NCBI RefSeq assembly: GCF_026230105.1
Contig: NC_079484.1
Location: 4,851,805 to 4,915,804 of the forward strand
Reading direction: 5' to 3'
Length of the DNA stretch: 64,000 bases
Source of the DNA: Diorhabda sublineata
Taxonomy: Eukaryota; Arthropoda; Insecta; Coleoptera; Chrysomelidae
The notes beneath the pieces are model-generated. The model saw only the letters and a list, made by a program, of their open reading frames with translations. It had not been told where the DNA came from and ran no database searches. The position numbers were made by a program, and so were the translations under genes. Of this stretch, positions 1-12,043 are shown piece after piece; the first letter of the stretch is position 1; every line of letters starts with the position of its first letter.

Positions 1-951
1 TGTTTTTAGATGAATCAGATAAAGAAGTTGTTGTTTTATATATTAATCGTCATTTTCTAAATATAAAACAGCAATTTTTCACTAATACACGTTTATATTT
101 CAATTTTTTATGGAAATAATTGAATTTTTAAGAGATCTATTAACCTAATATTCAAAAAAATTGCATACAAGATCGAATAACATGAGATCGACCATCTTGT
201 TTTTTGACTGTTATCCAACATTATTTCTATTTTTACACAACATTTTCTCAAGGTATAAGTGACATTTCGGATATTTTTAATCAGAAAAAAATGGATACAA
301 TAATTGGGGACGTCATGCGAGACAAGAACAAACGCCCTGTGAGAAATAAGCGATATAACAGGTTAGAGTTTTCGAAATAAAACATGGTTCATTTTAAGAT
401 TCAATCTAACTTAATTTTGTGTGTGTTTTTTACTAATTTTTGTCGAAAAAAGTAGGTGCCTAGTTAATTTAATAGTATTCTTAATAAATTTGTATTATTA
501 CATAACACATTTTGAAATTATATAAACAAGAATTTTTGAATAAAATCTCAAAAACTGTATGCATGCTTATTCAACAAAATGCTTCATTTTTCCACTTATA
601 GTTCAAGAAAATGAATCCTCAAACGAAAATTCCGAGTAAATTCTTCAAATACACGCGACAAGAATGTTTTGTATTCTTGTTAGGGGTGAAAATAATTGTA
701 AAAAGTGTTTTTTCTGAAAATTCGTGAATAATACTTCAAATCTTTTAGTTTTACACTAAAATGTTGTTTGATATCATTGATATTCACAAAGAAAAGGCGA
801 CTAGAGGTTAAGGAATGATAATTGCTTCATTCAATAATCATAAATCGATAAAGAAAAAAAATTAAAAATGTTAATATTGGATTTTTTTATTACTATTATA
901 AACAATTTAAAAAATCTGTGACATTGAAGTTCTAGCCTCTCCATTGAACTC
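1..951. other. AT-rich non-coding DNA, nothing recognised
   Basis: No open frame of convincing composition, no terminal repeats and no RNA gene were seen. The base composition matches the rest of the intergenic DNA in the window. Confidence 0.5.
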
Positions 952-1077
952 TTGTCCTTTCACTCAGTTATTCCCATTCTTCTCAGATCTGATGTCTCCC
1001 ATTCATTTCTTTTTCGGCTTCCTCTTCCTTCTCCTCGATTTTTGCTCCCATGGCAATTCAACCTGACTCTTAACTCA

Positions 1078-1730
1078 CATGTTATGAATAGAAAAGACTT
1101 CAAAGAGTGGATTCCCTTGTTGAAACAATCCTTACTCAATTTATACTTATCTGGTGATCAGTATCGTCTGATAAGTCTTTATTTCTTCTAGGACATTTCT
1201 TCCACTCTTCCATAACGAATTAATATTACAGTTTCTTCAAAAAATAAACTTAGTCGTCTTTGTTTTGTCCTTTTTACTACTCTAGGTTTTGTGGAAATGT
1301 CTTTCTTTCTTCTAGGGCATTGTTTAGATGTTTCCACTCTTCCATAACGGCTTCTTCGGATATTCCTTTTGCCTTTAGACTATTATTTAAGGGTCCCCGG
1401 AAAGAACATGGTCCCATTATATTCTAGAGGAATTAGTCTTCTTTGTTTTGTCCTTCTTACTACTCTAGGTTTTATGGAAACGTCTTTTTTCTTTTCTGCA
1501 TGGTATTGGAAATCATTTCACTCCTTTTATCTTCTGTTAATCTATGTTTTTGCACCTTCTAGGAAGGGAAATTTCTTAACTGATATATTACAAATAGAAA
1601 ATATTTTGAAGATTAAATTCCCTTGTCAAATCTGTTCTCAATTAATACGTATCTGGAGATGGAAACTGCTTCTTTCTGCTAGGACATTGTTTAGATGTTT
1701 CCTCTCTTCCATAACGGTTTGATGTTGTGG
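1078..1730. repeat. Diverged pyrimidine-rich duplication, about 500-bp spacing
   Basis: A segment near 1078-1215 (a block around TTCCCTTGTT, then TCTGGTGAT, then TTCTAGGACAT and CTTCCATAACG) reappears with many changes near 1579-1714, about 499 bp downstream. Parts of it also occur near 1249-1350 and 1432-1480. Open frames across it (952-1191, 1369-1722) look like by-products of the C+T-rich strand, not genes. It may be an old transposon relic; the family is not recognised. Confidence 0.4.
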
Positions 1731-1799
1731 TTTCACCAAAAAAATGAACATATTCCCCCAGTATGTTTTCTATAATCGTATTTTTGCTGCTTTGGATAT

Positions 1800-2830
1800 T
1801 TCTTTTCGTTCACAGAATATTATTTAGGGGCTTCATTGCTCTAAAATCCTTTGCTATCCGATTTTCAGTACTAAATAATCAATAATCTCAATTTTCTCAG
1901 AATTGTAAGCTTCGTTTTCCATTCTGAAAGGTCTGTTGCCCCTGATTCTTCCTCCGATGTTGCGGAGTTCGAATATTTATTTCTTCTGTTCAATTTTTTT
2001 AATACAACTTGGTATCTGGCTAGCAATACACATCATCTGCATATGCGAAGAATGATGTTTCCCCTGCTTTAGTCCTCTTTCTGATTACCATCTAAACAGA
2101 TCTATTTTGGTCACTTTATATTGAAAATTCAGGAGCTTAACCTACGATTCGCATTTTCTTGAACTATACTATTCGAAAAGTTTTCTATATTTTTTCTGTG
2201 CAACTTGTAGAGCTTCGTTTATGTGGATAAAATTGAAACTAAATAAAATTTAACATTAAACTAAACTTTCTTGGTGGTAATGTTTTGGTTCACAGTGAAC
2301 TAATAGAAATTGCTGTATGGGTTCTTTACCTTTAAAATGTTCAGATGATTTAATGTCCTATTATTAGCATATATTAGAAATTTATGAGTGTTTTTACAAC
2401 TTTATGTTTACATTCGTCAAAAATTATCGCACCACGTATAAAGTTACAGATATTTCGCTAATATTCTGTTATTCTCTTCTGGTTGTCGCAGTATATGAAG
2501 TATACAATAAATTTGAATACAAAAACTGTAAATACTGATCATGAAACATTCCTTTTAAAATCCAGTAGAGACCAAGTGGTCAGAATTATTACAAATGTTA
2601 ACAAAATTCTAATTTTGTTTATCACTATAATATAGGATACAAACTTACGATATTTGGTTTCTAGAAGATCTCTAACAATAATCAGTTGCGATTCCTGAAG
2701 TCAAATTCCTTTGATAGCACTTCTCCATTAAGGAAATATCCTGATGGAACCTCTTAAAGTGATAACCACGTCAATAACTGCAAGATTATTACTGCAAGAT
2801 GCTGTATCAAAAAAAAACCTCATCTGTACA
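1800..2830. other. Non-coding DNA, nothing recognised
   Basis: AT-rich sequence without a supported open frame, repeat or element end. Confidence 0.4.
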
Positions 2831-2869
2831 TCGGAATGTCCTATACATTATATACCGATTTTCGATTTA

Positions 2870-4712
2870 CCTGCACAGGCACACTTCTACAGGTAACCTC
2901 TCCGGTAGATCGTAGCGTGCCAACCGTCCCGGATTTCCCGGGACAGTCCCGATTTCCATCTCCTTGTCCCAAGTTCCGATTGTCTGCCGCCGAGACACGG
3001 ATTGCCCCCGATGAAAATTGATGCTTTACTACTAAATAGAAATCGCAAAAACCTGCCTCTGGAGGAATAATATGAAAGAGTTCATGGAGAAAGCAGAAAT
3101 ATATTGGCAAAAGCTTGTCAAACATGTACCAACTATATGGTTGTCTTTAGACCCAACTTTTGAAAATGTTATAATGCTTTTATATCTGATTGCTTAAATG
3201 TGTTGAAACAACTGCTGAGCTTAGAAGATTTGGACCAAGATCAACTAGAAACATTTGATCAATCGAAATCTTTTCAACTTGAAAGAACAAACTTTTGCTA
3301 GGAAAGGAGAACAATTTTTTAGCTCCCATCTGAGGATAGCTAAGAATCAAGCAGATGTAGACGTTTTTCAAAGTGGAGTTTCCGATTTCCAGCCTTTTTA
3401 TGACAACATTTGCCACTATTTAGTTAAGCTTTTAACTTTTTCTAGGAAAGGAGAACAATTTTTTAGCTCCCATCTGAGGATAGCTAAGAATCAAGCAGAT
3501 GTAGACGTTTTTCAAAGTGGAGTTTCCGATTTCCAGCCTTTTTATGACAACATTTGCCACTATTTAGTTAAGCTTTTAACTTTTTCTAGGAAAGGAGAAC
3601 AATTTTTTAGCTCCCATCTGAGGATAGCTAAGAATCAAGCAGATGTAGACGTTTTTCAAAGTGGAGTTTCCGATTTCCAGCCTTTTTATGACAACATTTG
3701 CCACTATTTAGTTAAGCTTTTAACTTTTTCTAGGAAAGGAGAACAATTTTTTAGCTCCCATCTGAGGATGGCTAAGAATCAAGCAGATGAAGACGTTTTT
3801 CAAAGTGGAGTTTCCGATTTCCAGCCTTTTTATGACAACATTTGCCACTATTTAGTTAAGCTTTTAGCTTTTGCTAGGAAAGGAGAACAATTTTTTAGCT
3901 CCCATCTGAGGATGGCTAAGAATCAAGCAGATGAAGACGTTTTTCAAAGTGGAGTTTCCGATTTCCAGCCTTTTTATGACAACATTTGCCACTATTTAGT
4001 TAAGCTTTTAGCTTTTGCTAGGAAAGGAGAACAATTTTTTAGCTCCCATCTGAGGATGGCTAAGAATCAAGCAGATGTAGACGTTTTTCAAAGTGGAGTT
4101 TCCGATTTCCAGCCTTTTTATGACAACATTTGCCACTATTTAGTTAAGCTTTTAGCTTTTGCTAGGAAAGGAGAACAATTTTTTAGCTCCCATCTGAGGA
4201 TGGCTAAGAATCAAGCAGATGAAGACGTTTTTCAAAGTGGAGTTTCCGATTTCCAGCCTTTTTATGACAACATTTGCCACTATTTAGTTAAGCTTTTAGC
4301 TTTTGCTAGGAAAGGAGAACAATTTTTTAGCTCCCATCTGAGGATGGCTAAGAATCAAGCAGATGAAGACGTTTTTCAAAGTGGAGTTTCCGATTTCCAG
4401 CCTTTTTATGACAACATTTGTCACTATTTAGTTAAGCTTTTAACTTTTGCTAGGAAAGGAGAACAATTTTTTAGCTCCCATCTGAGGATGGCTAAGAATC
4501 AAGCAGATGTAGACGTTTTTCAAAGTGGAGTTTCCGATTTCCAGCCTTTTTATGACAACATTTGCCACTATTTAGTTAAGCTTTTGACTCCAGGGACGAT
4601 AACTTTTCAAAGACAATATATGACAGAGGATATCCTTTTTGACGGTCTTTTAGAAGCTGGTATTGAAAAAACATCTCCTCAGATAACCTATTCGATAATC
4701 ATTTTATTGTAA
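2870..4712 (+). mobile_element. Decayed transposase-like region (possibly hAT class)
   Basis: The stretch 3072-3200 reads in one frame as a fragment containing the words KLVKHVPTIWLSLDP, which resembles the middle of hAT-type transposases, then breaks at stop codons. The open frame from 3255 to 4712 (485 codons) begins with a short unique piece, holds the nine-copy array listed separately and ends with unique sequence (TFQRQYMTEDILFDGLLEAG) that reads like the continuation of the same protein. No terminal inverted repeats were found. The G+C-rich patch at 2920-3010 is of unknown origin. Assignment to hAT is a judgement from motif feel, not from a search. Confidence 0.35.
3301..4589 (+). repeat. 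Nine-copy 144-bp tandem array, open in frame
   Basis: Nine head-to-tail copies with an exact 144-bp period (48 codons); the first complete unit begins at 3301 and the next at 3445. Each codes for RKGEQFFSSHLR, KNQADVDVFQSG and FYDNICHYLVKLL in order. Copies differ at few sites: I or M after HLR, V or E in NQAD(V/E)DV, and TFS, AFA, TFA or TPG at the unit end. The first three copies are of one subtype (IA, TFS) and the later six of another (MA). Because 144 is a multiple of three, the frame stays open through all copies. The near identity suggests recent expansion or homogenisation by unequal exchange. Confidence 0.97.
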
Positions 4713-4863
4713 AACTAGTTTTTAATGAAGTTAGCAGCTTTAAGAGTTAAGCCAAAGAAGCGAATTTGGACGCGGGAAAAACCGTTTTATCCCCCCTTTT
4801 CTCAAATTAAATTTTCTGAATATAATTATTCGAAAAACCCGAATGAGGTGATTTATTTTTTAG

Positions 4864-6396
4864 AAAAACCTATGGCGAAGAAAGAAGGCCTCCAAAAAGA
4901 TTATTTACACCAGAAATAAAAAGGTTTTTGAAAGATTGGTTGGTGAGGCGAAGAGAAAATCCTTATCCTAACAGAGATGAGAAAAAAATGTTGGCTGTGC
5001 AAACTGGCTTAACTTATATACAGGTAAAATGATTAAATAAAATTATCTACTTCAAAAATTCATTATTACATATCACATATTCACTCGACACTCCACCAAA
5101 TCCATCCCTTCCTGAATCGATTTAATTCCGGACAGGACATGCTTCCATTACATTCTAATCTGAGAGTGAAATAGCTGTATTGGGACATGCAGTTGCAGTA
5201 CTGAATAGCTCACAACACAACAGTATTGTCTTTTTAAGAATACAGTAGCCAATGCCTCTTTACTGTTTCACCATTTATGGCTAGTCAAAAAGAAAAATAA
5301 TTAACTGGTTGGCTCCCCAATATGTTCTGGTGAGAGCTCTCATCACTTTCAGACAGCTATTATTTATAATATATCCTTTCCAAGTCATCCTATTATCAAA
5401 GATAAACTTCATGAGTCAATTGACAGATCTTCAGGGCCGGATTAAGATTTATAAGGCCCGGGGCTAAAATAATGACGGGCCCCCTTAAGGAATTCGAAAA
5501 CCCGGAAAAATTCACAAAATAATATCAATACGTTAGATTTGTGGTATCAACACATCAAAAAATACAGAATGATTTCCAAATGAGGAGGTCCTCTTGGACC
5601 TGGGGCCCGGGGCTATAACCCCCCCAAGCCACTAGCTTAATCCGGCCCTGCAGATCTTTTATGTTGTGTTGTCTGTTCATGCAAATAGACAAGAAGTTCA
5701 AAGTCCGCTATAAATTTGAGTTTATTTTTAGGTTTTTTGTTTTATTTTGAAAATAATATATAATTATATTTGTATTAGGTATGTAATTGGTTCGCGAATT
5801 GGAGGAGAAAATTAAAAAATGCTGGTAAAGAACCTCACCACAAAACTTGGTCTTCCCTTATAAAAACATACAACAACCAGGTTCAAGGTAATGTAGAACA
5901 TTTCAGCATATGTTCGGAAGATAGTATCTGGGAAGAATCGGATCACACCTCAAACAATACCAATGACATCTTCGAAACCAAAAACAACTATAAAACTGAA
6001 AATCCCGAATATACAGAAAAATATTTCAATAATAATAATAACATACAGAATCAATGTTATTACATTAGTTCGACAACTGAGAACGATCCCGAGAATCCTT
6101 TTTCTCAAAACGTTAATAAATATAAGAATCACATAATGGAAAAGTATTTGAAAGACTGTCAAAAACCATTTGACGATAACGTTGACAATCAACCATCTAT
6201 GATTTCAAAATGGTTGGAAAGTGCAGCTAACTTCAAACCCAGTGAAAATAGTTATCTTAATTGGACTTTTACTAAAAATACCAAAAAACGTGTTAAAAGT
6301 AGTGAAAATAATTTATTGATACACGGAAGGGAAGAACTTGATGCTGCCGAGGCTCTAACATCTTTGGCTAATTCAAAATTTAATAAAAAAAACTAG
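4864..6396 (+). CDS. Mkx: Mohawk-like TALE homeobox protein, 3' exons
   Basis: Two exons are clear: 4864-5023 and 5779-6396 (stop TAG). The acceptor TTATTTTTTAG precedes 4864, the donor CAG/GTAAAA follows 5023, and the acceptor TGTATTAG precedes 5779; the phase is kept. The joined frame codes for a complete homeodomain from about RRPPKRLFTPE, through the TALE three-residue loop with NPYPN, to the recognition helix VCNWFANWRRKLKN. The W after WFAN, together with the PYP loop, is like the Mohawk/CG11617 group rather than Iroquois or PBX. The remaining ~190 residues are rich in N, S, E and K and not conserved to my eye. The protein is presumably a nuclear DNA-binding transcription factor. The upstream exon enters in phase 2 (two bases of a split codon) and was not found; it must lie before 4852 or has been displaced by the tandem array region. 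The intron carries a 219-bp MITE. Confidence 0.85.
5432..5650. mobile_element. 219-bp hAT-type MITE with 8-bp target duplication
   Basis: It begins CAGGGCCGGATTAAG and ends with the exact reverse complement CTTAATCCGGCCCTG, giving 15-bp perfect terminal inverted repeats. It is flanked on both sides by CAGATCTT (5424-5431 and 5651-5658), the 8-bp duplication typical of hAT elements. The interior is G+C-richer than the surroundings and has no coding capacity. It sits inside the homeobox gene intron. Confidence 0.93.
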
Positions 6397-6764
6397 TTAA
6401 ATAGAGGGGGTTTTACAAAAATTTAAAAAAAATTTGATTACTATGTAATTGAAATTTCTTAGTTATTATCATTCACCTACGGAATCTCTTTGAGATGAAT
6501 CAGACTATAGTCAGTATCTCTTTCGATATCGGTAATTTTTCCGGTCTAATTTCAATTTAAGATACAGTCGATTCCAACGCTTCATTCATTTATTTCAGCC
6601 ATTTTATGCTTGCGAAACGTTAGAGTGGGTACTCAATTAAATGTCCTCGATTTGACTTATGGTAAACTTGATTGATGTCAAAACATTTAACATAATTTGT
6701 TTATCCTTCGAAATTTAAATTATTAGAATCGTAATTTTTGTGTTAAGAAACAATAACAATTATA
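6397..6764. other. 3' flank of the homeobox gene
   Basis: Non-coding sequence following the stop codon, likely including the 3' UTR; no distinctive element was found before the mariner insertion at 6765. Confidence 0.4.
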
Positions 6765-7812
6765 CGAGGGTGGTTCAAACAGCAGAAACCGGAATTTTGG
6801 TATAAAAAATCGTGTTATTGAGTCTCACACTATACACACATCTCCAGAAGCTTTCGGCTTGAGGGATTCTTCCATTGCTTTCGAATCGCAGTCGCTCTTT
6901 CAATGGACCAAATAAATAATAGTCGCATAGCGACAAATCGGGACTATAGGGAGGGCGTTCCGGTGTTTCTAAACCCAATTCGTTCCAAATTTCCACCGTA
7001 AACCGAGCTGTATGCTGTTTGGAGTCGTCTTACAACAATATCGCGTCGTTTTGATGTGTATACAGGTTTTATTGTGTTTTATGGGAGATTACTAAAATAC
7101 TACGCGTTCACAGGTAGTTGTTCAATGAAAAAGTCATCCGCACTTACTCCTTTTATGTTCCTTTCCCGCTGACAATCTAGCCTATGCTTTAACTGGCCTT
7201 CGTTCTTCTTCTTATACTCCATAGACGCGGGTTCACTCTATAGAATATAGTGGTGTACCCAAGTCTCGTATGTGGGGAATTTCTGCTCTTTCTTTTGAGG
7301 CAACCGAGCCGCTCATGTATTATTTGCCGAATACTATATATGATGATGCTCAATTCTTCAGGCATATCGCGTAGGTTTCACGGCGCTGACGTTATAACCT
7401 TTCTGGGGCGCCGCGCATGTGGTAAGTCTACCACACAGAACATACCCTAAGAAATGAAAACTGTAAGAATGACATATTGATATTGACAGTAATGACACAT
7501 TTTCATTACACTAACATCACGATTAGAAGATGGCAGAACTAAATTTGTGTCGAGAAATATACATACAAGTTAACCTTCTTTTAGGTATATTCTGTGATTT
7601 GCCACCATTGCACGGATTTTACTTTATCTTTGTCCAAAAAATGAATAATGATGCGTTGCGCGACAGACACCAGCACATCCTTCACGCTTAAAGTTATAAC
7701 TTTTCTACGCTTTCTAACAGCCCCTATCTAATAACCAGTGCAGCCACTTCTACGACACTAAATATTTCACGTGTTTATTCAAAAATTCCGGTTTATATTT
7801 GAACCACCCTAG
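6765..7812 (-). mobile_element. Decayed mariner element, 1048 bp
   Basis: The ends form inverted repeats: CGAGGGTGGTTCAAA at the left and, on the other strand, CTAGGGTGGTTCAAA at the right, followed on both sides by related AAACCGGAATTTTT. TA dinucleotides flank it (6763-6764, 7813-7814). On the minus strand 6775-6996 reads PPYSPDLSLCDYYLFGPLKE, the signature of the mariner transposase C-terminal catalytic block. The rest of the transposase is broken by stops and frameshifts. Confidence 0.92.
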
Positions 7813-7927
7813 TACATATAATATTTTACAAAAAATATGAGTTTTAGTGAAATATTTAGAGTGTATTTTTGATATTTATACACGAAAACTTATTGAGTAT
7901 ACTTATTTTTGTATAAAGTGTGATGTA

Positions 7928-8543
7928 CAGGGACGTAGCTACCGCATTATCAAATCTATGGCTCCGACATATATGTAATACTCTTAAATGGACAGTTGGT
8001 ATTGGAAAAAACGTCCCTACGTTACGGTGCTGGCAATATTCATTTTCTCTCTCATTCGAGACGTTTTATCTATACTGCGCATGCTTCATGCGCGCAAAAG
8101 ATGCGCAGAACTAACTGAAGCACTTGGAGGAGAGAGATTTGTTTCATTTAGTCGGAACACTTTCCACTTATAAGAACTGTTCCTATAGAAATATGGATTG
8201 TATGAAAAAATTCATAAAATATTACACAATGTCACTCAAACTTAGTCAATATCAGTCGATACGGAAGCAAAAAAAAAGCTTATGAAGCTAATTAATTAGG
8301 GGTTGGACGGAGGGAGAATTTTATATTGATATTACAAACACTGAACTGAACAACTGAAATCGTCTTCTGCTTTGGATGATTTATTTATAAATTTGCGAAA
8401 AAATTTTTCCACTTAATTGCTCCTAGGGGAATTTATTGTATAAAATACTCAATGAATGTTTTACTCTCCATTTGGGTTTCTCTGCAGTTAGATTTTAGAC
8501 CATCCCAAAAAATTTTGATACAGATTGGCAAGCTACGCCCCTG
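7928..8543. mobile_element. 616-bp hAT-type MITE with perfect 8-bp target duplication
   Basis: Starts CAGGGACGTAGCT and ends AGCTACGCCCCTG, a near-perfect inverted pair (consensus CAGGGGCGTAGCT, common for hAT). GTGATGTA is duplicated exactly at 7920-7927 and 8544-8551. Subterminal blocks such as ATGGACAGTT/AACTGTTCC form further inverted matches. The short open frames at 7920-8173 are not genes. A related copy in reverse orientation is at about 47937-48494. Confidence 0.93.
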
Positions 8544-8551
8544 GTGATGTA

Positions 8552-9247
8552 TCTATAGTTTTGTTTCAACAATAAATTTTCTACTTAATAGGAATCTATG
8601 ATATTAATTTTTGCGTGTTTAATTTTGTGACATTCCCATCTCTATTAAATGGACCGTAAATTTAGTTTTAGACCTTTTTGACTATTATGGCTTTTTTATA
8701 TACATACTCACAATATTTTTGACTTACTTGTATCTAATTGATTTACCTCACGTTAACATACATTATTGTGATTCCACATTTTTACATTTTGCTCAAGTGT
8801 TAAAATTTCCACTGTGATTTTGACTAACATTTATAGTTATGGTATGTGTTGAATTATAATAACTTCAATTTGTTACATTTTAGAATATAGACTGATTTTA
8901 AAAATTGTTACTGCTTGTATTTTGATTTTTGACAATAAATACCTTCCCAAACTGTTAAGTATCTTAATTCAAAGATACACTTGACTACCTCTTACTTTAT
9001 GTCTGCCTAACAAAAATACTGATGTAAAATATTAACCAATTAACTTTGATTTAGGGTAAACTGTACAGTTACTGAACATAAATAAATAAGAATTTTGAAA
9101 AAAAAAACAATATCACAAATCTGTGATTTTATTGTGTGTAGTTTTTGTTTGGCAAAAAAAAACAAATCAGTGTAAGAAATATGATTAATTTGAAATTAAC
9201 AAAAGAAATAATTTCATTTAAAAAAAATTATTTACATAAAATATTTT
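8552..9247. other. Convergent intergenic DNA before the GNL2 3' end
   Basis: AT-rich. On the minus strand an AATAAA-type signal (TTTATT at 9126-9131 on plus) lies about 120 bases beyond the GNL2 stop and could serve its poly(A) site. Nothing else recognised. Confidence 0.35.
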
Positions 9248-12043
9248 TCAAGTATTATTTTTTTTCTTATTTCTGTTCCTATTTTTAACGTTGGTAACTT
9301 CATAAAAGTTACTACCAATCTTTTTTCTTTTCTGTGCTCTATCAATAGCTCTCCTTTGTTTACTCGTTAATTTTTTAGCAACGCTTTCCTTTTCTTTGTT
9401 TTTCTTTTTTGAAAAATCTTCTACTTCGAATGTTCCACTAGTAGATTTTGTGAACATTTGGCTACTATCTTCAGTGGTTTCCATATCAGAGTAAAAACTA
9501 ATATCAGAATCTGAATCATTATCAGTTTCATCCTTATCAGTTTTTTCAGTTTCGTTTAAAGTATTATTCTCACTACCTTCATCCAAAGTAGTTTCTGATT
9601 TATCTTCATTATATTCAGAAACTGCTTTATCCAGATTTTCAATGGGTTCTAAATTTTTGATATCATCTCCTTCATAAGAGAGATTAACTTTTATTTTCCT
9701 AAAATCTTGGACAACTCCTACAGATGATTCTTCAATTTCCTCATCTATTTTAGTTAACGGTTCTTCGTATCCAGGGGGACAACAATAAAAAGGTAATTTA
9801 CCCCTTTGCCAATCATTGAGAACCATTTTTGCAACACTAGCTATATCTGGTTCTCCTTTCTTCAATAATTTTCCTGATCTTTGTGCTAACTTTTCTAGAA
9901 AATCAGTGGGACTTGACCATTCATCTATTTTGTAAGTTTTTCTAATATATTCAGGCTTCACCCTTTGTAAAACATGTTCTATGTAATCTTCTGGATCATT
10001 TACCAATTCTACTCTTACTACTCCCTTTAGAACTTTTTCTACGTCCGTTTCAGCTGATGGATATACAACTCCCGGGCAATCTATAAGGTAAATTCTTTTC
10101 ATGAGAGTTATATATTGCCATACTTTAGTTTCTCCAGCTATCGGAGCCACTTTACATACTTTTTTGCTTCTGAGAGTGTTGATTACAGATGACTTTCCAA
10201 CATTAGGATACCCTATGAAACCCACAGATATTTGCTTCTTGTCGATGTGAAGGGTTGCTGAAAATAATTACTTAGATTAATTGAAAACATAATAGGCCAA
10301 TTGAATTAACATATTTTGATGAATTAACTTCCAGTAGGGTGAAAATTATTTTAAAACCTCTATCTCTGCCTCTCAGGCAGACTATGCCTCCTTGAACCAG
10401 ATAAAAGAAATTTTTGGAGATAGCTTTTCTACCTCCAACAAATGCAGCCTTCGCCCAACGTATGCACGGGAATACCTTCAAATCCAGGGCTTGTATGATA
10501 GATCAAAGGAGCCGAGGATGGATGAGGACAGATCTTGGCCTTTTTTCCATCATAAACACTGAAGATCTAGCTCCAGTTGAAGTTTTCAACACTGTTTCCT
10601 GCAAATATACAAGTACAGCTGCTAAAAAGTAGGCATGAAATGTCTGGGGATAATCCCAATGAAGAGGACTTTGATATACAACTGCACTTTTTTATTTGTA
10701 CTATTCAAAATTTTCACTAAAGTTATGCATATTCCTCTAACTTTGCAGGGTAATAAGTTCCGTTTTGGTGAAAAATTTTGTATTTTTTTACCTCAAATGA
10801 CATAAACTGAATTTGATTTTTTAAATTAAAGTTTCCTCCCTACTAAAAGTTATGCTCCCATCTGGAAAGGTGCAAACTCAGATTACATTTAGCACCAAAT
10901 AGAGGTTTTAAAACAATTTCCAGCTTGCTGAAAATTAAATCCTCTAAACGGATTTTTTTCACTTAATTTTATTGTCCTCTAATTCTTTAATTACGTTTTA
11001 TTTCATTAAAACATTCATTTGTGATGTATAAAATAGAGGGTTAACTTACATAGTTGTCTAAGTAAATTTAAGAGAGATCCTTTACCAAATGGATGTGTAA
11101 TACTAGCATGAAAAGCAACTGTCGGATACTCTTTATTCAAAATTGCAACCCATCTCTGTGTAACCCACGTTGGAACCAAATCAACTTTGTTCAAGATAAA
11201 TATCAAATGTTTATGAGGTTTTTCAGTTTTCAGATATTTTTCTAAATATGCAGACCTAGTTCCTAGCGGATCCCGTGCATCTAAAACTTGAAGGAGTACA
11301 TCTGAGCTATCTACAACTTTATATAACTCATTCCATATTCTCTTAGATTGTCCAGCTGCCATAACCCAATCTCTAGGCAGCTCACGCACACCTCCATTAT
11401 CTCTTATTATGTTTGAATCCTTTTCATCATTATATTCATTAGCTAATTTCTCAGCTACTTCAGATAATTCATCTACTCCCTTGACTACCAAATTTGGTCT
11501 TTTCCTACTTTTCTTAGGGCCAAAAACACTTTCAAAACTTTCAGTGTCTAGTAAATGGACTCTAGCATTTTTGGCTTTTTCATTTAGTAAAGTTATAGGT
11601 AAAGTAGTTGGTTTCATTACTACTTGAAACGGATTTTTTAATGCACTACCTAGTTCAGTTTGAAATTTTTGTAAAGTGTTTTGTGATATAACTCTACTGT
11701 TTCCAAACCATTTTTGGTTGGGCTCAACTCTAGCCTGAGTGCCAGAGGGCAATCTTCCCTAAAAATCAAACCATGAAATATATTCATTAACTAATATTTT
11801 ATAGGAATGTATAGGTAGGTGTAATTCACATACTTGAAACGGCGCTGGTGTCAGAATTTTTCCTGTCTTATCCCTCTTCGCTTTGAAATTCCTATACATT
11901 TGTAGCCTTTTTATAGTTCCTTTAGTTCGAACATTGCCTACACCTTTTAATCCTTCTGTAGGTCTTTCAGGATTCATAGAGTGATTGGATCTATTGAAGC
12001 CCTGCTTCCGAGGGGCCCCGGTTGTTGATCTTACTTTGGGCAT
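9248..12043 (-). CDS. Gnl2: Nucleolar GTP-binding protein 2 (GNL2/nucleostemin-2 family)
   Basis: Three exons on the minus strand: 12043-11834, 11758-11050 and 10257-9248, with GT-AG junctions and a total of 1929 bases (642 residues plus stop). The start MPKVRSTTGA is the only in-frame ATG that begins the conserved basic N-terminus. The GTPase is circularly permuted as in the YlqF/YawG family: DARDPLG at about 230-236, NKVD (G4) at 260-263, then GYPNVGKSS (G1 P-loop) at 322-330 and DCPG (G3) at 366-369. The C-terminal ~180 residues are acidic then lysine-rich, usual for the family and consistent with nucleolar retention. The family releases or places factors on pre-60S ribosomal particles in the nucleolus. 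All nucleotide-binding motifs are intact. The gene is divergent from importin-5 with 557 bp between start codons. Its second intron (10258-11049) has no recognisable element. Confidence 0.96.

Noticed and set aside
3301..4589. Regular repeats as a possible CRISPR array
   Set aside because: Repeats are contiguous 144-bp units without spacers, in an intron-bearing animal genome; it is a tandem array.
4725..4919. 64-codon frame starting MKLAALRVKPKK as the first exon of the homeobox gene
   Set aside because: Its frame does not enter the homeodomain and no donor lies far enough before the acceptor at 4863 for a viable intron.
10272..10632. Open frames on both strands in GNL2 intron 2
   Set aside because: Overlap each other on opposite strands within an intron whose flanking exons join perfectly; no known domain.
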